Shown here: positions 59,017 to 64,000 of the stretch, piece after piece
Position numbering within the stretch: position 1 is the first letter of the stretch
How the letters are laid out: each line of letters starts with the position of its first letter
Origin: Amyloporia xantha
Lineage: Eukaryota; Basidiomycota; Agaricomycetes; Polyporales; Adustoporiaceae
Assembly: GCA_036971615.1 (NCBI GenBank)
Contig: JAYKKR010000010.1
Span: 620,001 to 684,000, forward strand
Direction of reading: 5' to 3'
DNA length: 64,000 nucleotides
Translations under genes and position numbers: made by a program
The notes under the pieces: model-generated
Seen by the model: the letters and a program-made list of their open reading frames with translations, nothing else
What the model was told of the DNA's origin: nothing
Database searches by the model: none

Positions 59017-62000
59017 ATGGCTGAGGACCGCCGGCCTCCATTACCTTCCTATGCCTCCCAGAGCTCGGTCACTCTGAGCGACAACGCAGATCCGTTTGCC
59101 GACAGACCACCGCGCCAGGTCGCGTTCCAAGAGCCCAACATGGCTGCTTACGAGAGCTCGGTCTCTCTTCCTCAGGAGTTTGGTGGCATGGGAAGCAACT
59201 ACGATGACGAAGAGGTTGAGAAGCTCCCTCTTACAGCAGCCCAAGGTGGCTTGTATCCTCCAGGGTGAGACTATTTGGTCGCGCCGCGTGGCTCTGTTCA
59301 GCCTCCTGTTGTAGGCGCACTACAGCATGCTAATGCGTTTCATATGTTTTGTATAGACCTATCGACCCTAATGCCTATGGAGATCCATATGATCGTCCGG
59401 TGTCTGTTGTCTCGACAGCATCTTCCGGTGTTGAGTCTGCATGGCGGCGGCGACAAACAATTAAGCGCGGTGTGACGCGAAAGGTCAAGCTTACGAAGGG
59501 TAACTTCATTGCGGAATATCCTGTCCCGTCACCAGTATACAGTGCGATAGAGCCCAAGTGGCTAGGCAACAAGACGACAGAGTTCTCGTGAGTTCATGGT
59601 CCGTGTCACATTTGTGGTCTGCAGTCTTACGTCTTCATGCATAGGCATATGCGGTACACGGCGGCAACGTGTGATCCAGATGATTTCTCAGAGGCCAACG
59701 GCTATTCCCTGCGTACCAAGATGTACAACCGTCAGACTGAGCTGTTGATTGCGGTTACGTCGTACAATGAAGACAAGACACTGTACGCTCGTACACTGCA
59801 CGGTGTCATGTTGAACATTCGTGACATCTGCAAGACCAAACAGTCGAAGTACTGGCGTCGTACCACTGAAGAGGGAGTTCCCGGTTGGCAGAAGATCACG
59901 GTTGCGTTGATCATTGATGGTCTAGAACCTATGGACAAGACTGTTCTAGATATCCTTTCAACGGTCGGTGTGTATCAGGACGGTGTCATGAAGAAGCAAG
60001 TCGATGGCAAGGACACGGTTGCTCACATATTCGAGGTATGTTTGATAGAGTATAACGATCTGCAGTCCTGACCATCCTTGCGACTGCAGTATACTACGCA
60101 GCTCTCTGTAGATGCCACACCTCAGCTCATCTTGCCTCACGGAGATGATCACGCCAACCTCGTACCGGTTTCGTTTATCCTTGTGATCAAGGCGAAGAAC
60201 CAAAAGAAGATCAACTCTCACCGTTGGCTCTTCAATGCTATCGGCCGTATGCTGGAGGTATGTCCTTGTTGTTCTCGACTAGAATTGTACTCAGCTATCG
60301 CCATAGCCTGAGATCTGTGTTCTCATTGATGCGGGTACCAAGCCTGGTCACAAGTCAATTTACTACTTGTGGGAAGCTTTCTATAACGACCCTCATCTTG
60401 GAGGCTGCTGTGGTGAAATTCATGCCATGTTGGAGGGTGGGAGGAAGCTCCTGAACCCGCTTGTTGCGGCACAGAATTTCGAGTACAAGATGTCCAACAT
60501 TTTGGGTGGGTCGCAAAGGGGCTGTCGCGTGATCGTACAATGCTAACCATGTCACCTCAGATAAGCCTCTAGAGAGTAGTTTCGGCTATGTCTCTGTGCT
60601 ACCTGGTGCTTTCTCTGCGTACAGGTATCGTGCGATTTTGGGTGTGCCCTTGGAACAGTACTTCCATGGTGATCACTCATTGGCCGATCGACTGGGACCG
60701 AAGGGTATCTACGGCATGAACATCTTCACGAAGAACATGTTCTTGGCTGAGGATCGTATCCTCTGTTTCGAGCTCGTCGCCAAGGCTGGTGATAGATGGA
60801 CATTGACCTATGTTAAGCCTAGCAAGGCCGAAACCGATGTCCCCGAATCTGCTGCTGAGCTTATTGGTCAGCGTCGACGATGGTTGAACGGTTCATTCGC
60901 GGCTTCGGTGGTAAGTCAATACATCTATGAAGGTCAATCGCAACACTCAACTGTCTGCTGTCTGCCAGTATGGTCTCGTCAACTTCTTCAAACTATACAG
61001 GTCAGGTCACGGTATCATTCGCATGTTCTTCTTGCACATACAGGGAATCGTACGTCGCTCGGGCCAATGCTTAGCTCTCATGGATGGCTGATGAGTGTAT
61101 AGTTCAACGTCATCAGCTTGATTTTCTCGTGGTTCCAGCTGGCCAACATCTGGTTGACGTTCTCCATCATCATTGACTTGCTTCCATCCGACGGACTTGT
61201 ATTCTTTGGGACGCCGGATGTTGTTAGTGTTCTTCTCACATCAGAACGGATTAATACTGATACCGACGATGCAGACGCACTGGGTTAACGAAGTCTTCAA
61301 GTGGATATATCTCGCTTTCCTGTGTCTTCAAGTGAGCCGCATGTTTCTCTCCATCTGACTATTGTATTGAAGATTTGTTCAGTTCGTCCTTGCCCTGGGT
61401 AATCGACCGAAAGGAGAACGGGCTGCATATGCCGTAACATTATGGTACGTCGTTTGACTGGAAACTGTTGCTGGCATTTAAATTTAATGCTGGCTATAGG
61501 GTGTATGCTTTCCTTGCTGTTTACTTGCTGGTCTGTTCGTTTGCATTAACAATCAAGGCCTTCATCGTGAGTATATATACGACTGCTTAGGTATTTAATT
61601 TAACTGTTGCTCCCGTAGAATGTGCCCTCGTTGATCGAAGCACAAACATCGACCAAGGCTATCATTCTGACGTTTTTCAAACCGCCAGTTGGTGCTCTTA
61701 TCGCTGCTATGGTTTCGACTTACGGTATGTTCATAATATCAATGGAAGATGGATTTCTCTGATAGCTTCGTTAGGTATTTACTTCACGGCTTCATTCCTT
61801 TATGTAAGTCGATTCAATTATCTCGTTTATGCGGCGTTGTCTTACCACAGTTTCTATAGCGCGACCCGTGGCACATGTTCACGAGTTTCTTCCAATACCT
61901 GTGCCTGGCACCAAGTTTCACGAATGTCTTGAACGTCTACGCGTTCTGTAATCTTCATGATGTAGGTTATATAAGTTCTCTTATCCTGCACGGTTTAACT

Positions 62001-62526
62001 CTGTTATGTGCAGGTCTCGTGGGGTACCAAGGGCAGTGACAAAGCAGAAGCGCTGCCATCAGTGGCCTCAAAGAAAGGCAAAGATGCAGGGACAGCGGTC
62101 GTCGAGGATGTGGCCAGGAGCAAGGAGGATCTCGATGCGACTTTCAAGGAGACGGTCACTCGTGCTGTCACGAAATTGGAGGTCAAGGAAGTTGTTGAGA
62201 AGCCTACGATGGACGATGAGAATCGTACATTCCGAACGCGCTTAGTCGCGTTCTGGATGCTCTCGAATGCCGTACTGGCTATTTCGGTGGAGAACCTGAA
62301 TGGCTTGTCAACTGGCAACGAGCAGGAAGACGAAGATGAGCTGAAGAAGAAGCAAAACATCTATTTTGCTGTCATCCTCTACTCCACTTTCGGACTGGCA
62401 TTAGTTCGGTTTATAGGGGTGCGTTCAATTTTCTTTTCCTGTGAGGTGGAAATGGCTCATCCTATTCTCCAGTGTCTATACTACTTTTTCAAGCGCAATC
62501 TGTTCCGGTGCTGCAGGAGAAACTAA
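59017..62526 (+). CDS. Chitin synthase (division 1, class I-III type)
   Basis: Membrane glycosyltransferase that makes wall chitin from UDP-GlcNAc. The start is [17 protein letters not shown] at 59017, with a disordered acidic N-terminus. Then comes the chitin-synthase N-domain ([30 protein letters not shown]). The catalytic domain has [95 protein letters not shown] and the hallmark QRRRWLNGS (about 60870). Several membrane helices follow ([50 protein letters not shown] and [25 protein letters not shown]). A cytosolic loop with [10 protein letters not shown] precedes a last pair of helices, and the protein ends [12 protein letters not shown]. About fifteen introns, in phase where checked. Confidence 0.95.
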
Positions 62527-63866
62527 AGGACATTCGCTTCGAGGGCTGTTGGATTTGGTCATTGGACTCGGACTATGTCGTCGTTCATTCATCATAGTAT
62601 AGTGCTGCATTTTGGGATCATGGACATTTGGCATGCTGTCCCTCATCATTTACATCTCACCATCGGTCTCGTGTCTTCTTACCGCTGTTTGGTCGTAATA
62701 ATGGAGTCGGGATACTCTCCGTTCCTTTGTATATCCAGTCACGAACGAGGTCTTGACAGATCACCGTTGGTTCAGAAATATATTAATGAAGGCCATGTAG
62801 ATCTGACACGGCTCGTACGCCGGACCGCATTCCGTGCAAACGCTGCGGAAGCTGCTCCAATAAATTTTATCGATTCGGAAATGCAGAATTGACAGCTAAA
62901 GTGACAGGATTACCAAAGTCTTCATCCCTCAGAGCGCTCTAAGCACCGCGTTCCTCGGGAGATTTTTGACCATGGGGCAAGGATTTCGAGGGTCATCGGG
63001 AAGAATACATAATTGTGTTCCATATTACGAATATTGGATCGTCCCTTCACAATAGGTAGGTCCACCTTGGGGAGTTATTGCCGGACATGAACATGCTAAC
63101 TTACATTTGCCGTCATCCATTGCCGATTTCATCACTGCGCACGCTAGGTAGCCGTAGGACGCTATGGGTCCCGTGTCTGGTACCGGATCGAGGTTAGACG
63201 ACTGATCAGTGAAGATCTTGTGAGTAAATTCCGAAAAAGTACAAGGAGACAGAAAATAGCTCACGAAATGCAGGGTCCAGATTCCTCATTTCTGATCAAT
63301 AGAAAACCCCCAATCATTCGAACATCTTCTGGTTCGGATGGACAAAAGAAGGGGACTGATCTCACTATTGGAGGTCCCCATATGATACATTGCCATTGAC
63401 ATGATATCTGGGTAAATCAATAGAGTTTCATTTGGTTTCATCCACGACATCGAGATCAGCCACGCCCTGAGGAATAGTTGAAACTAAGATACACACATAG
63501 ATGATCATGATAAATATTTTGTTCGTGAAGGCATGAAATGGCCACATCCTCTCAGTCTTGCGACAGCATATGAGACTGACAAAAGCTACGACAGGGAGAA
63601 CAACTTACACAAACATCATAGGTTGGACGTTTCGGAAGTGTAGTTCACACATAATACGTATTCAGTTCCTCAAGTCCGTCGTGAAGCAAGCTGAGATCTT
63701 CGATTGCAGCTACGGAGAGAACCAGCTCCGGATGATACAGAGTGCATGAAGAGCTGGACAACTGGTACAGAATAAACGAGTAACAAGAACGCATGGATGA
63801 TAAAAAGACAGAAGGTCGTACAAAATGTGAGATCATAATAATACATCGACTCATCCCCATAGCAGA
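62527..63866. other. 1.3-kb stretch with no firm gene; one exon-like piece on the minus strand
   Basis: Plus-strand frames after the chitin synthase stop are motif-free. On the minus strand at about 63111-63222 a piece reads SNLDPVPDTGPIASYGYLACAVMKSAMDDGK. It ends in a good donor (GTAAGTT) and is preceded by AG sites, so it may be an internal exon. I could not join it to other exons or name a family, so no CDS is claimed. Confidence 0.35.
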
Positions 63867-64000
63867 CTAGAAGGGATTCTCCTCATCATCCATCTTCTTG
63901 CTGTCTGATGACTCAGCCGCGTCTTCCTCAGCTGGACTCTCTGAGTCAGAGGTGACCTCTTTCTGGGTGAATAGAGATTGCATGGGCTTGGAACCCCTAG
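63867..64000 (-). CDS. 3' end of an acidic protein, cut by the window edge
   Basis: The frame ending at the stop 63867-63869 reads GSKPMQSLFTQKEV followed by an acidic, Ser-rich tail (TSDSESPAEEDAAESSDSKK) and MDDEENPF. There is no upstream stop within the visible part. Composition and an uninterrupted reading suggest a real C-terminus. The family is not recognisable from 44 residues. Confidence 0.5.
   Translation of the reverse strand, partial: RGSKPMQSLFTQKEVTSDSESPAEEDAAESSDSKKMDDEENPF

Noticed and set aside
58595..59077. Overlapping frames on both strands before the chitin synthase
   Set aside because: No motifs on either strand; the region behaves as a long 5' leader of the chitin synthase gene.

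Overview
The window looks like nuclear DNA of a basidiomycete fungus, most likely an Agaricomycete. Protein-coding genes are packed closely on both strands, and most are split by many short GT-AG introns, commonly about 45-65 bases. The gene set also fits: a Kre9/Knh1-like GPI-anchored wall protein, a glutathione transferase with a C-terminal extension, a chitin synthase of the QRRRW type, a fungal protoglobin-like globin, and Gemin2 (absent from budding yeast). No rRNA, tRNA, CRISPR or prokaryote-like operon was seen. Species is not determinable by eye.

Layout. 0-2.8 kb: an ACMSD-like decarboxylase and quinolinate phosphoribosyltransferase meet tail to tail. 3.3-8.8 kb: a Kre9/Knh1-like surface protein, Gemin2, a lysine-rich protein of unknown role and a small very basic protein. 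8.8-15.3 kb: the loosest part of the window, with a complete 700-bp inverted-repeat element (MITE), a globin and a dual-specificity phosphatase. 15.3-25.1 kb: an HSL-type hydrolase with a long acidic extension, two alpha-tubulin genes in tandem, and a Bin3/MePCE-type RNA methyltransferase. 25.3-30 kb: a HAD phosphatase and a cytochrome P450. 30.4-44.1 kb: housekeeping genes CFT2/CPSF100, ARF1, SEC15 and glutaminyl-tRNA synthetase, then a PAF-acetylhydrolase-like lipase. 44.3-49.1 kb: a Bcs1-class AAA ATPase divergent from a Tom20 locus that appears also to encode a Tom20-SET fusion. 49.4-64 kb: a conserved unknown protein, CLPTM1, a glutathione transferase, a chitin synthase and the 3' end of an acidic protein cut by the window edge.

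Most genes are independent housekeeping functions. The functional links I can support are: ACMSD with QPRT, which compete around the quinolinate branch of tryptophan-to-NAD metabolism; the two tandem alpha-tubulins; and the Tom20/SET locus, where a long, protein-coding intron would let one promoter make either a free import receptor or a fusion to a SET-domain protein.

A caution for any user of this sequence: at least six otherwise well conserved genes or gene ends are broken by single-base gains or losses in short runs of one base (positions 1509, 3711, 22796, 25610, 41673 and 41729). This looks more like uncorrected sequencing error than a cluster of pseudogenes, and automatic gene models here will be wrong at those places.
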